From the NCBI GenBank assembly GCA_035582835.1, contig JAYKAV010003110.1, positions 2,102,498 through 2,166,497 of the forward strand: DNA of 64,000 bases. Direction: 5' to 3'. The stretch's first letter is position 1. Every line of letters begins with the position of its first letter. The notes under the pieces were generated by a model that was not told the DNA's origin, ran no database searches, and worked only from the letters and a program-made list of their open reading frames with translations. This document shows positions 21,181-34,670 of this stretch, in pieces. Origin of the DNA: Phoebastria nigripes (lineage: Eukaryota; Chordata; Aves; Procellariiformes; Diomedeidae). Both the position numbers and the translations under genes were made by a program.

Positions 21181-24100
21181 TTTTATGTTGTTTTGCTCTT
21201 TGGTTTTCTAGTCTTGTTGAAATTGCTGATATACCAAATGCTAAAGGGAAATCTGTTTAAGTTTTCAGAAGGCCTAAATCTTTTTAAAGACCTTTGACTT
21301 GCACTTTTTTTCTTTTGAATTTTGAGAGTTTGTATGTATAGATTTTGTTTGTTTGTTTTTACAACTTTTTTCTTTAATATTTTATGGAAGCACTATTCTG
21401 TGCTGTTTATAAATCACATGTAAGCACTGTTAAGAACCTCTTAGCTATTGATGTGCTTAAAATCATTTGTATACAGGGCATGCTGGGCACCCTAAAATGT
21501 TTCCGTGGTTCACCCCTTTCCTCTTTCCTCTCCTGTATTCTGCACCTCTCTGGCTGCAATTGATTGTTTCTAAAGCTGTTTCTAATCTGATCTCCTCGGG
21601 TGCAGAACTTTGCTTTGTACAGCCCTGCAGTTTGGACTGACACTTGGTGAGTGTGGCTTCTTTATTCAGAATAAACATCATTCATATCAACATGACAGGT
21701 AATAAGCATAGCAGTATGGGTTAGCAATCAAACAACTGTGATCTACCTGTTCGGTTACTAGAAGTCCAGGAAACTGAGCTATGGCTTTCCTTTTTACATG
21801 TAATCACTTCTGTGTATGCGTTTGGAAAGGTATGAGGTTGGTCTTTTTTTATAATTGGTTAATTGTTTCATGCCTAGACAAATCATATTTGGTACATGCT
21901 ATATATCTTTTTAATATTTGAACAGTTAATGGTTTGCTTGCTCCATCGTAAAATGTAAGAGGTGTCTTCAACAGATTTTAGCCCTTTGAAGTACAGACGT
22001 CATTAGCCTGTTGTCCATCTGTTTTATCTTTTACACTGCTACAGTAAAGCTTTTCAAGCCTCAGTAGCATTGTTTTAACCTACAAATAGGATTAAGATCT
22101 GTAAAGTGCTGAAAGGAAAAAGATGTTGGACATACCGTTTATTCCTCGAGATATAATATGTGAAAAGGGAAGTAAATGAAGAGTAACAGGCATTGAGTGA
22201 CGAAAATAACTTTCTGTACATGTATAGAAAAGGCTTCTATATCAATAGTTATGTTTCAGAGGAGATGCAGTTTGTTTTTTGCCAATCACACAGAGCAAGC
22301 TGATCTGTTTATCTTTCCCATAATGAAGTATCCAGTATATTTAGTTGAAATGCAATTGATTTAACCTGACAACGCTTAATGCCTAAGTATCATGTGGAAT
22401 TTAGCTTAGGTATCTTGTAACAAGCAGCTCTTAAACCTTCCAAATACACTTGGATTTTGGCACTTGTTGCACTGTGTTTGTTTTAAAACTATAAAAATTG
22501 GCTATGTATAGTCCATGGAACATCTTGTTTTATATTTGTAAGCCAAGGCCTGCATAACTAGCTCACCACCCCCATCAAGTGGCAAGTGAGGATTAAGTAC
22601 TAAAATTTTCACTCATTTTGAAAACCTATGCTGTCTTCCACCAACAGGTTCAATTTGTTCTGGGTGGGGTTTTTTGTTTGTTTTTTTGTTTTTTTTCTTT
22701 GAAGTGAAAAGAAGAAAATAGGTTTTGGCTTTTACCAAAAGAAGTACTAATACTGCTCCCAGTCTCCTGGAGAAATTCTTCAATTATTTACTGTGGGAAG
22801 AGCTGCTTTTTTTGCCTTTTTTTGAGGTCAAGGGGAAGAGGTGGGGAGAAAACATGTTCGATAGACCTCGCATTTAAATAGCTAAAATCTTCAGTGCTTT
22901 TATCCATATCAGGTTTGTTGGAGCCTTTCACTGTTCCTTGTGGTAGGTAAATGGGACATGCTTTCTTCTGTTTCTGCATATGACAGCCCTGTCCAAACAC
23001 CCTTTTACAAGTGGCCAAGTAAGCTCTGTTCTAAGGGCACTTGATTGTTCCTAAGGAAGTTTTTTACAAGGCCCTTCTTGGTCGGGGGCATGGTTACCGT
23101 TGGANTTAAGACCAAGTAGCCAATATTTCACCTCGGGTACCTAAGGTACCTCAGAGATCTGACAGTCAGGATGCTCTGGGTGATGTGTACTTCCAGGTAG
23201 CACAGTAACTGCCCGGTGTCTGGAAATACTTCAGTGTTTCTGCAGCATATGTGTAGATCAGCTGCACGGTACATCTGCAGTAAATCAGCATGGGATTTGC
23301 AGTCTACGATTTAATCAAAAGCACAGCATGTATTCAGTAAGCCTGATATTTCCTGGAAATGCCAGCCTAACTGTACTTGCATGGCATTGTGTATGCTCTT
23401 ATTTCTCTGCATGGAAAATCTGGTCTTGATGGAACAGATGTGACTTCCAACATTTAAGACTCATTTCTGTTTTTTCTGGAACTGCCAGACTGGAAAGCTG
23501 AAAAGTGATGTGCTGAGCTGACTCCTGTTTCAGTGTGCTGGCTCCTGTAGACCTCATTTCTAGAAATCTAACTTTCCCAGACGTTGTATGAAGAGTTTGA
23601 ATGCTGAAACTGAGCTGAGAGATTCGCTAGCGGGCAGAGGACCTGAAGTTAGGTGCAGTGCTGAATGTGACGTTGAAGAAATTCCAGCTCCAGAATAAAG
23701 ATTGGAGGGGTAAATAGAATAAATGAAGTGATGAAGTGTATGTCAAACACCAGCATTTNAAAAAATGGTAAGATGAGTAACTTAGCCCTAGTTACCCTGG
23801 ACATTGACGGAGGCAACTTCTGATAAGAAAAAATACTGTATGATTTTCTAGGTAAGGATTGTTTCACATGGCAATGGGTTCAAAAAAAGGCTTTGTAGGC
23901 AAACTTTATATTTGGCATTTCCAAGCTTTAAAAGTGTCAGTATTACTCTTCCAGTATGGTTTGGGTGTATGAAAGAATATAAATGTATAGGACTCAGGTC
24001 ACTTAGTAAGGCAGCAATCTCCAAATTCTCCTAAACCACTGTTTTCAGATGTTTTAACTACAGACATGACTTATTGTAAGATCTGACTTGCTAGATTTTT

Positions 24101-27100
24101 TAAAGATCTAGGTTATGTTTTTGAAGATGGTAATTTCTTTGAACAATAGGAAAATACAGAAAGCACCCAGTGTTTAAGAGGTGGTTAGCAGCAGTGGAAC
24201 CTGTATCCTTTTTCTTTTTTTAGCATGTTAGTTCAATAGAAAAATCTTCAGACATCATCCCTGTCTCCGTGAACAGAAGCAAGCTGGAATAGGGCAACAC
24301 AAATGAAAAGAAGCTGCATTATTTCTTTGAACAGGGCAACATTAGTGGATCCTCCTTTTCGTATAAGCAAAATAAATCTGAATCAATTGGCACGAGTAGG
24401 AATATTAAATCTGCCTTCCCTCTATGGACATGGGGTGCGTGGTGGGGGTACCCTCACTCCTGTGCTCTGGAGACCCATGTTGCTGAAAGCCTGCAGGTGG
24501 CAGTAAATTTATGCTGAAGTTACTTAACAGGAGTTACAGAATTTTCTGTCTAGATCCTGTTAGGTTTTTTTGCTCGGTTTCTTTTAGTTGTAGCAGTACT
24601 ACAACTGGCTTTAATCCTAATGCATACTAATTAAGGGATATTTGGAAAGAACAGATAGTACCCAGAGTTCTAAAGAAGGATTATCTTTTGCTACTGTATC
24701 GTGAAAGAAAATTGCTATGTAAAGGCTTAGGAAGGAACAGAAATGGATTAAATGCTTTCTAGTTGCTATAGAAACAAAATATGTGATTAAACAAAATGAA
24801 ATATATTACAACTCTTACACTGATGAAAGTACTTAGGAAAGGCTGGACAATGAATGAGTGTTTTATATTGCAACACCAAACCGAGAAATAAACAGAGGGT
24901 TCAGGTTTATTTTTCTAATGCAGTTTTCACCTACTGCATTTTTTGTGCTTGGTTAACTAAAACCAAAAATGTTTTGTTTCCTAACACCAATACTGTTGCA
25001 AAATTAATAACATGAATATTATGTGATACTAATGATACCATGAAATGAATACAAATCTTAAGTACATGCTTTTTTGGGGAAAACCCAAACATTACTTTAT
25101 GAGTATGAACTGTTTAATTACACTTGCTTTAAAATAAGTTTTAACAAATCCCTTCAATGTTTCTTATTCTATAAAAGTATATTAACAGTTTCATACCCTT
25201 GCTCTATAGCTAATAAAGAGCTTAGATTTCATAACAAAAAACGTGTGTCAAAAGAACTTTCCTTTACTCGGAGAGTAAGTGCTGCGGATTTAGGATGCCT
25301 TTCAAATGAGCTAGCAGTTAGGGCCAGCTGCCAGAGGAGGGCACTTTGAGGTTTCTCATGAAATGCTATTTACTGTTAAAGTTTAACTCGAGCTCTCAGA
25401 CTTTTCTTTTTCTTTCTCGTATCATAAAATTTCACTGTTTAAAGTTCAGAAATGTAGCAGGGATTGTTACTTCTCTTTGTTAGCTTTGTGTTGTAGACGA
25501 GGGAGATGTGCCAGAAGTAGAAGAATGCTGGGCTCGGAGGGATCCATGTCAGCTGAGGTGGATGCCTTGGGTGTGATGCAATTAGCAAATAAATTAAGGT
25601 AATCTTCAGGGCTGGGGTTTTCAGCCTTTGCAACTCCCAAATAGCAGAAATGCAAACCATTGCATCTTTGTGACAACGGAGATGAATGTATCATGGAGAA
25701 AATTTTAAACACAGAAAGATAAGAATAGTTTACCTCTTGCTGATAAAGAATTACAGGTTTCCTTCTAGTGTAGAAGAATTCTCCGGTGGGCTGTCTCCAA
25801 AATAATTGAACCTCAATTGCCACTGGTAAAATACAGACATAGTTTGTTCTTCATATAAGAGAGATATCTACAGAATCATTTCTCCTCTGTCAGGTTCTTG
25901 ACAATGAGAAATAAAGTTACAGTAAACTTTATTGTTTGAACCTACCTTGCTGTGAGGTGAAAGCGTGGAGGGTAGCTATAACTTTGATTTGTGTTTCTTT
26001 TTCCCAAGCTTTGTTAGAGTAAATATTGCGATAACATGTCAACATACCTTTATTTCTAGTCTTACTGAGCCTCAAGACAAGATCAAATGGCTGTTGAATA
26101 TTTTAATTCTAAATGCTCAGTACACAACCTTCAAATACATTCAAAAGAAGAAAATCATAACCACCATTTGGAGAAAGAATAAAGGATGGTCTTCAAGAAG
26201 AGTGGGGGCTGGAAAGGTATATGTTTTCAGATTTCATCGAAAGAGTGAAAGATGTGGCAAAGAGTATAAAAATTTAATCTTTTAAAAGGTGTTATATAGT
26301 ACTTCTTATATGTATTCTTAAATATCAAGGAAGACCATAGGATATTACAGCATATCCCATTTCTTTAACTGAAAGAAGCTGGGATGCTCACACTGACTCC
26401 ATCATGAGGCGAGGAGGGGTTTGTACCAGGAAATACAGTGCTAAGTGTTAATCGAAGTGAGTTTGTGGCTAGATGCGAGAGATATCAAAGTGCCCAGGAC
26501 ACGTGCCCAAAACCTCGGGGGACCAGAGCTGAAGGTCCTGTGCTGTCACAGGTTATTTCGAGCTTCTTGTGGGCAGGACCCAGAGCAGCAGTTACGCAGC
26601 TGAATCTGTTCTCAGGCACGCCGGGTAATTACAGCGCAGCTGCTGCCTCGGCGAGTTGCCTGAATACTGATGGTGCCCTAGAAATGAGAAATTTAGTGGA
26701 AGCCCGACCCCTGAAACAGTGTGGGGTTTGTTTGTTTGACTGTTTGTTTTCTCCCTAACCCCACACTGCTTGTTTCTTACCTCTGTTGCCAGCCTTTCTG
26801 GAAGCTGGAGGCAGCCTGCAGAAGGCACAGGGTGTTGTCTAGTGGCAAAAGCAATTGTTTGGTATGCAAAAGACCTATATGGTAGTGGTAACTATGTACC
26901 AACGTGTATCCAATAAGCATTAATGATAACATATGCAACAACTTCAACAAGCTGTGAAAGCGCCAGTCCCTGAGATTTGGTGCTGACCACGTTCCCCGCA
27001 GGTCTGGGATACGCAGCTTCACCTCTTCAGTACCTGCCCAGATGTCGATGTGTGTTTGAATCAGGGATGTTGTAGCAACCTGCAGATGACAACTCTGACT

Positions 27101-30100
27101 GTGTGCTTGTGCTCACCTCAAAATCCTGCAAGGCTTTGCTGCTCGGCTCCTAAATACCACTGGGAGTTTGGCTCTTAATCTCTGCACTTGTCTGTCCCCA
27201 CTTACAAAACAGCACTTCCTCGGTGGGAAGCCGTGAGGTTTAATGTGTTCGACACTGGTTTGTCAGATGATTTGGTTGTGGGAACCCTAGAACTAACAAA
27301 AATAGCCAGTTATATTACACAGGATGTATTTTGAGCCCAACAAAATAAGGAAGTTATTTTGCATTTAAGACTGTGAAGCGGGATCCAGTTTTTAATCATA
27401 CAAGGACTATTTTGTTGGAATGATTATTGGATTGAAGCACATGAGTAACTTGAGTGAGACAGCGTCCGTGCATGGTATGTAACCGATAGCTGACCGTTTT
27501 AATTTTTTTACCATTTTAACAAACCACATTTAATCAAATCACAAATCAGTTTTTTTGTGTGTATATCATTTCTGTTTCAAGAACTCATTTGTGCTGAACT
27601 GCCTAAAACTCAGCACCTGTGGAAAAAGTTGCGAGATGTTGTGATAAAATGTACTATTAACTGCAAAACATGGTTACTAAATTCTTGTATTTGTCCAGGT
27701 TCTTTCATTCTCTTGTTGTGTGGTCTTGCTACTGGTATGACTGCAGTATTCATTAAATCTCTAAATAGAAAGCAAAGGAAAGCTTTTTGGGCTGAAATGC
27801 ATTTTTGTTATTTATTTTTTTTAATTCTTTCTTCCAATGTTTCCCTTTTAAATAGTTTGAGATGCATATAAATATTCCTAATGATTAGGCAGTAGTCAGC
27901 CAATTCCAACTTGCCTACAAATGAACCATTTTTAATCAGGCTTCATCTGAATTGGGCTCTATCATAAAAATTTCACGCGCAACTCGGAGAAAGCTGTTTC
28001 TCATTTTAAGTAATGCTCTTTCTTTGTGGGTTTTTGTTTGGTTGGTTTTTTGTTCTTGTTTTCTGTTTTTTTCCCTTCCTGGGATATAAATAGCCCAGTA
28101 TTGTTTGGAATAGTATAGAATAAAAATGCTTCCCTGGCCATGTAGGATTCAGGATGTGGGTTGCTTTATTATTGTACTTTATAATAGAAGAAAGATCTTT
28201 ATTATAGAAGACTAACCATATCCCACTCTTATTTTATGAAGGAGGCCACCACAGCAAGGGTTATCTCCTGACACCTACTGTCAGGCTAATCTCATTATAT
28301 CTGATTTTAACTCTGGAAACATACCTAACCAGACTGTTGTTAGCAACTGCTTCTGGTGATAATAATTTGAAAAAATTTTCAGCTTCACCAGCTTTTGGGA
28401 TTTGGCGTCCTTCCCTTGGAAGGAGCGATTCCAGCGTGGGTGGGCAGCCACTTTCCTGGCCCTGAGGTTACAGCCCCCCAGCCAGGAGTGGGCAGCAGGA
28501 GCAGGTCTCAGCCTGCCCTCGCTGTTACTGGGGGAAGCAGGAAAAACCAAGTAGACAGGGCAGCAGTTCTGCCTGTCCTCTGAGGACTCTCGGCCCCCTC
28601 GCAGAAGAAACTCTCGGTGCTTTAAAGACAAGAGGCGGAAGATGTTGTAGCTGGTGGAAGAGGAGCAAGAGTGACCTTAAACCTCAACCTTCAGGCCTCC
28701 TTTGCTGCTCTCCACAGGGGACAGCAATTAATGATGTAAGCCATTCCCTCCTACCCCCAAGTTCTCACACACTATGTAGCAAAGTGCTTTCTCTGAAACC
28801 TCTTGCTGCCTTGTCAGATGTGATTAAAGCTGATGAAGATCAGAAGTTTGTTAGAGTGAAAGGACTGATGGACAAACAGGTGGTATAGTTGAATAAGTCT
28901 CATTTCCTTAGAAAACTAAGCTAGGTACGTGTATTTAATATCAAAAATAGTGAGCAAGCAAACCAAAGCCAGGGTTTTGTTTCTTTTGCGTCTTTGTTCA
29001 TAACTTTTATAATGCTTTATGTGTTAATTGTAAATTTAATCCCAAATACTCATACTGCTGCCTGCTGTCCATATTTGTTTTCTTGGTATCCTGTGGCCTG
29101 AAAGTTGTCACAGAATATGTCATTTCTCTTCTAAACTGCTAGGAAGTAATCTAATATAATCACATAAAGAGTATTATGGACACGTTTTAGAGTTTTCTAT
29201 GCATATCAGCATGTTTAGGAATTCAATTTTTATGATTGGTGCCACAAGTTTAAATATGTGTAATAGACACTGATTTTCTTTGGGAGTTTTTTTCAGAGCC
29301 ATGAGGAATTCNTCAGTAAAGCAGAAAAATAAGCAGNATTCAGGGATTTGCAGCTTGGCTGAGCAACAGGGGGTTGCCGTGTATGTCAGGAACGCTAACA
29401 GGCGTGCTCCACGGCTCTGGTGATCCCAGCCAGGAGACAACTCTGCACTGAGGAGTTGGCGATCCACATCACAGTTAACCTGAGAAGCTGCAGGCCTGTG
29501 CTGCACTTACTTAGCAGGTTATATATTGTGCTTGTAGCTTGGCCTTCAGGCCTGTGCTGAGCTGCACGTACGCCTTGGCCACAGGATAAACGTCACCAGC
29601 AAACTGTAATGATGGAGCCTGCAGGCAGCTCCTGTTTGGTACCAGTGATTACACCACCTGCGTGTCCTTGTCTTTATCTGAAAATGTGGCAACAAGTTGT
29701 CCTGTGAATGTCCTTTTTGTTTTACAGTAGAAATGAACAGAATCTTTTTAAGAAAATCCCATAAAATCTCAAAAGCCCCAAATGGAGTAAGGATCTGCTC
29801 AGCATGCTGTGTACTGATTGGAGACCCATCTGATACCATGCAGCTCGGGATTCCCAGCATCTGAAGGGATGTAAAATAATCCATTCTATCCTCTGCTTTT
29901 TTATAGTACTAGATCCACTAAATGACATTTTAAGTGATACTTCAGAGAGTCTGAGTGCCTTTCTTATTGGGATCATAACAAACCAGGACCTCTTGGTGCA
30001 GAACAATGGCATGCTAATTTTGAGGGAGAAATGTAAAACCAATGATACTGGTCTGTTTTGCTGGTATGACTTGCAGAGGGTGAATGTACAGAGAAGAGTG

Positions 30101-30205
30101 CTACTCTAGTTGCTCTGAATGCCTGCTGTTAAACTCCAGATGTTTAGCTTTTATTTTACAAGCTGTAGATAAGTCTGTTGATGTTGTTTTAGCTCTCTAC
30201 GCATA
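21181..30205. other. Intergenic desert, first block
   Basis: No gene was recognised in 9 kb. T/G-rich low-complexity patches lie near 22661-22700 and 28030-28078. GC-richer islands occur at about 26490-26660, 28380-28620 and 29380-29660 with modest CpG content. A 13-bp direct repeat CAGGCCTGTGCTG lies at 29491-29503 and 29547-29559, 56 bases apart. The short open frames here (each under about 120 codons) have no recognisable domain. Confidence 0.65.
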
Positions 30206-30795
30206 TGCTGGTTTTGGCTGGAGTAGAGTTAATTTTCTTCATAGCAGCTAGTATGGGGCTATGTTTTGGATTTGTGCTGGAAACAGTGCTGATAATACAG
30301 GGATGTTTTCGATATTGCTGAGCAGTGCTTACACAGAGTCAAGGCCTTTTCTGNTTCTCACACCACCCCACCAGCAAGGAGGCTGGGGGTGCACAAGAAG
30401 CTGGGAGGGGACACAGCTGGGACAGCTGACCCCAACTGNCCAAAGGGNTATCCCAGACCATATGGCATCATGCTCAACATATAAAGCTGGGGAAAGAAGA
30501 AGGAAGTGGGGGACGTTCGGNGTGATGGCGTTTGTNTTCCCNAGTAACCNTTANNCNTGATGGAGCCCTGCTTTCCTGGNGATGGCTGAACACCTGCCTG
30601 CCGATGGGAAGCAGCGAATGAATTCCTTGTTCTGCTTTGCTTGCATGTGCGGCTTTTGCTTTACCTATTAAACTGTCTTTATCTCAACCCACAAGTTTTC
30701 TCACTTTTACTCTTCCGATTCTCATCCTACTGTGGGGGAGTGAGCGAGCGGCTGTGTGGGGCTTAGTTGCTGGCTGGGGTTAAACCAAGACAACA
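30206..30795 (+). mobile_element. Third retroviral LTR, forward orientation, degraded and N-rich
   Basis: It begins TGCTGGTTTTGGCTGGAGTAG and ends GGGTTAAACCAAGACAACA, the mirror orientation of the copies at 244-818 and 14616-15159. It keeps a TATAAA at 30480-30485 and CTATTAAACTGTC near 30666-30679. Many N calls lie between 30353 and 30580. No primer-binding site follows 30795, so it is a solo LTR. Flanks GCATA and CATTA are only partly alike, so the target duplication is uncertain. Confidence 0.85.
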
Positions 30796-33700
30796 CATTA
30801 GGTACTCTCAAAGTAGGAGGCCTGGTCCTGTACCTGAGAAACCTGTGGTTGAACTTTTGCATTTCTGGAAGGTCTTACTGATGTGGAAGTAGTACTGCAG
30901 AGGTATAAAATCTGCTTGTGTGGGTGTGCAAATGCTGGAGAATCAGGCTTTTGGTGTTTAGAGAAGAGGGAGGATTACCTGCCATCTGTCAGATATTGTA
31001 TTTAAAACTTCTGTACTGCTATGGTGCTAAAGCTACTCTGACGCTGTTTGTACCATTGATAATATTCCCGCCATGCTGGTAGGTACCAGTGTGAGCTATA
31101 GCATCAGTTGAAACTGCTGTTATATGATTTGTCTTTTAATGTTTTGCATAAGATCAGTTTAGGAAAGCTATGGGAATTTTTTCTTAGTGGTCTGAGATTT
31201 AAAAAAAGTATTTGCCAGTTTTACACACGCAAACAGAAAATGGGGAGCGATGTGACTAGCTGCAAAGTGCGCACGAGGTTAACTTTTCTGTGAATTCAGG
31301 GTTGGGTATCAGCACGTAGAGGAGTGCAGGCTCCTTCTGGCAGCGCAGTGGCTGAAGGACCGCGTTTCTTTCTCTGATTTATTGTTCAGCTAAATCAAAT
31401 CCTCTTTGCAGTTTGCCACTGGGTCTTGTGAACGCTGGGGTTGGTACAGCACAGCTGAGGGAAATGGGAAGTGAACTCTTCAGTGCTTAGTGCCTGCTTA
31501 AATGTGCCTCGGAGGATAGCCTGAGGCATCCGAGCTTTGCTTGGATAAGGATTTCGGAGGAAGCCATGAGTGCGCACTTTTAAGAGCTGCGTAGTAAATT
31601 GAGTAGAATTCCTCTGCGAGGTTCTTGATTTCGTGGAATGGTGGAAGTTTCGCAGCAACTTCTCTTGAATAAAGAAAATTATGGAATTAAAAGTGAAAAT
31701 ACGAATGCAGTTGGTACATTAGCATTTGTGTATTTTCCTTTTAAAACAGTTTATTTTTCGATCTTAATTTGTGTGCAGTGAATACTCACTTTTAGCAGCT
31801 TTTATCTGCCATTCATTAACATTCATGTCCTGTAATCCAGAAACACAAATTTTGTGATTTTTTTTTTGATACATATGTGTGTACTTCTGGTATTTTGAGA
31901 GTATATGGGTATGTGCTTATCTGTTACCATAAGAAAATCTGATACTCGCATTGTGCAATTTCCTTGCAGCTGCAGACCATACCAAAAAATAATTGACCAG
32001 CAAAAGTGTGTGCAATCTCTTTACTGTACTGTTGCTATACGTAAGTGATAAATGTTTACTAGCATTTGTCAGTAAATCCTCAGATGCTCAGCATAGTGTA
32101 ACAGCCTTGTTTTAAAGGCAGCTTCAGGTGTAGTGCACTGTGAATGGGAGGGAACGCTAATAAAGACATCGGCGTGTAAGATTCACTCCACTACAGTGTC
32201 ATCAGNTTTTCCTGGATTTTTATAAAAAGAAACTGTGAATTAATCCTCTGTATTTTTGTCTCAAGTATAAAAAGCACATTGTATTTCCAGAACCAAAGCT
32301 GAAAAAACCCACCAAATGGAAGTTACCTTTGGCTTTTAGTAAAAGTTGAAGAGATGACTTTTGACATGTAATGATTCCTGTCTATGCAAGCTGTTTTATG
32401 GTATAACAGGCTTTTCTTTTTCCTAACAGCAGAGAAATACACTTGCCTATTCTCAACAAACGTTTCTGAGTACTAAATTAAAAAAAAAAACCCACCACCT
32501 TTTTGGAACAGTATTCAAGCTTCTTCATCTTTTGGTCTTGGCTCTCCATGGTTGCCAACTGCCGATTTCAGCCTGGCTACCTGGGATCTGATACCCAGTG
32601 TGGCCGTAGGTGTCACCTCAAGTACACTTAAAAAATGTGTGTATCAATGCAGTGCATGAAGGTAAAGCAGAGAAATGAATAATTGTAGTGTTCTTTGATG
32701 TATATCTCCACTTTCCTCTGCTATTCCTCTTCCTTGAATTATGTATGTCCTAACACGAGATGTTGATGTTGTCAGTTAAAGCCAGTTTAAGTGGCACTTT
32801 CTAAGTTCTTCATGTGGGTGTGTTTTTGTTTGTTGGTTTGTTTTGTTTGGGTTTTTTTCCACTTGGGTTCTCATTGCATGAGACCCTGACACCTTGCTTT
32901 AGCTGAAATTTCAATAAGTAGGTTTTTCTTAAGATTTAGCCCTGAGTGCCTTAGGTTTGGAAAAATGAGTTCCAGGCACTGAGGTATTGAAAATCTTGTG
33001 CCCTGAAATCACTGGATATTTATGAGAACCAAGTTGTTAAAGAACAAAAGCTGTTTGTAGTCATATGCCTGTTTGCATTATGCTATCGTTGACCTCTCCT
33101 CTATTTTTTCTCTTAGTCAGTTGGTTCAGACCTTTTTTCAATTATTAATAAGAAGTACACAATGATGACAAAAAAAAAGGTATTCACAGGTAGCTTGGTA
33201 ATAATTAACTTTAAAAATAATGGTTTGAAGTTCTAAAAATAAAATATTAATATAGAGAAAACACGCATGCTCGCGCACGCACGCGCACACACACAAAGAT
33301 GTTATTGCCTTTTCAGTTATGCTTCTGCTGTTCCAGAAAACCAAACATTATGTATGTTAAATCTGGAGAGACAATCGTTCATAGTCCTTGTGCCTCGGAG
33401 TAGCTGTAGATAATACTAGAAATGGCAACTACTTATCTCATCCTAAAATTTCTGTTCCAACTCTTTTGAACTAAACCTCCAGTCTAGTTGAAACTATCTC
33501 ATCCAGTGATCTTTTTATTTGTGCCTTTAATAGTCATGCAATGGGCTTGTGATGTTATATCAGCTAAAACGCTTCTCAAAACCAAGTCTTCAGAGGATAA
33601 AGATGCAGTTTTACATGTTGTGTTCATCTTTACGAGATTTCCTGGAAGACCTAAAATTTCACCCTATAGCAGTTTCTCCTTCTCTTTCTCTCTGTCTCTT

Positions 33701-34321
33701 CTGAGAATGGAACACGGTATCTTGCTAGAAAGTGGTTTTTGTTTGGTTGGTTGATTGGTTTTTAAGTCTTTGATAAGCTGGAATTAACAGTAAAGCTGCT
33801 AAAAGGTAAAATAAAATGAAAAATCTTTTCTTGCTTAAGCCCCTTTATAAGACAGCCTTACCAAATATACTTCTGTGTTTTCAGGGTCATGTTGGCCTCT
33901 AGTTTTCTCATACAATTTGCACAGAAAATGAATATATGCTAATTATATACATTAACTATTAAATCCAAGGATTTCTATTATTCTGAGAAGAAAGGGCTGC
34001 AGAAGCCTTATAGAAAAAAAGGTGCACAAATATTGAGCATTCTTATTATCCCATTATGATTTGTCCCCTGCACTGTTATTTATGAATGGCTTCCCTCTGA
34101 TTAGATTTGAAATGTAAAACAAGTCTCACTGATATAATAAAGATTAAAAAGTACAAGCATAAGCATTAACTGTTTAGACTGTGCCAAAATCTTCTATTCT
34201 GTGTGACTGATTGTCTAACACAAAAAGTATTTTTAAATATTTCATATGGTTGTTAAGACAGTTTTATGGGAAACAGCTTCAATCACTAAATGAAAATCTA
34301 GTTTCTGTTTCCAAAGATTCT
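30796..34321. other. Intergenic desert, second block
   Basis: No gene was recognised. It contains T/G-rich patches (32818-32858), an alternating purine-pyrimidine tract at 33261-33295 and a C/T-rich patch near 33675-33700. It ends at an assembly gap. Confidence 0.65.
33261..33295. repeat. Alternating CA/CG tract (Z-DNA prone)
   Basis: Bases 33272-33295 alternate pyrimidine and purine without a break (CGCGCACGCACGCGCACACA...). A shorter alternating run, 33261-33270, lies just before. CpG-containing alternation of this length is a classic Z-DNA-prone sequence. Confidence 0.85.
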
Positions 34322-34576
34322 NNNNNNNNNNNNNNNNNNNNNNNNNNNNNNNNNNNNNNNNNNNNNNNNNNNNNNNNNNNNNNNNNNNNNNNNNNNNNNN
34401 NNNNNNNNNNNNNNNNNNNNNNNNNNNNNNNNNNNNNNNNNNNNNNNNNNNNNNNNNNNNNNNNNNNNNNNNNNNNNNNNNNNNNNNNNNNNNNNNNNNN
34501 NNNNNNNNNNNNNNNNNNNNNNNNNNNNNNNNNNNNNNNNNNNNNNNNNNNNNNNNNNNNNNNNNNNNNNNNNNNN
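34322..34576. other. Assembly gap (255 N)
   Basis: A continuous run of N. The repeat directly to its right suggests that the gap is caused by an unresolved tandem array, so true length is unknown. Open frames crossing it are artefacts. Confidence 0.95.
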
Positions 34577-34670
34577 TTTTCCTTTCTTTTCCTTTCTTTT
34601 CCTTTCTTTTCCTTTCTTTTCCTTTCTTTTCCTTTCTTTTCCTTTCTTTTCCTTTCTTTTCCTTTCTTTT
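34577..34670. repeat. Decanucleotide tandem repeat (TTTTCCTTTC)n
   Basis: About nine copies of a 10-bp pyrimidine unit (cctttctttt phase) with no interruption, abutting the gap. The strand is pure polypyrimidine, with purine on the other, so it is triplex-prone. Reading frames of Phe/Leu/Ser or Lys/Glu/Arg repeats here are simple translations of the repeat. Confidence 0.92.

Noticed and set aside
25467..25823. 118-codon reverse open frame in the desert
   Set aside because: It overlaps a second frame and shows no recognisable motif. No promoter or poly(A) context.
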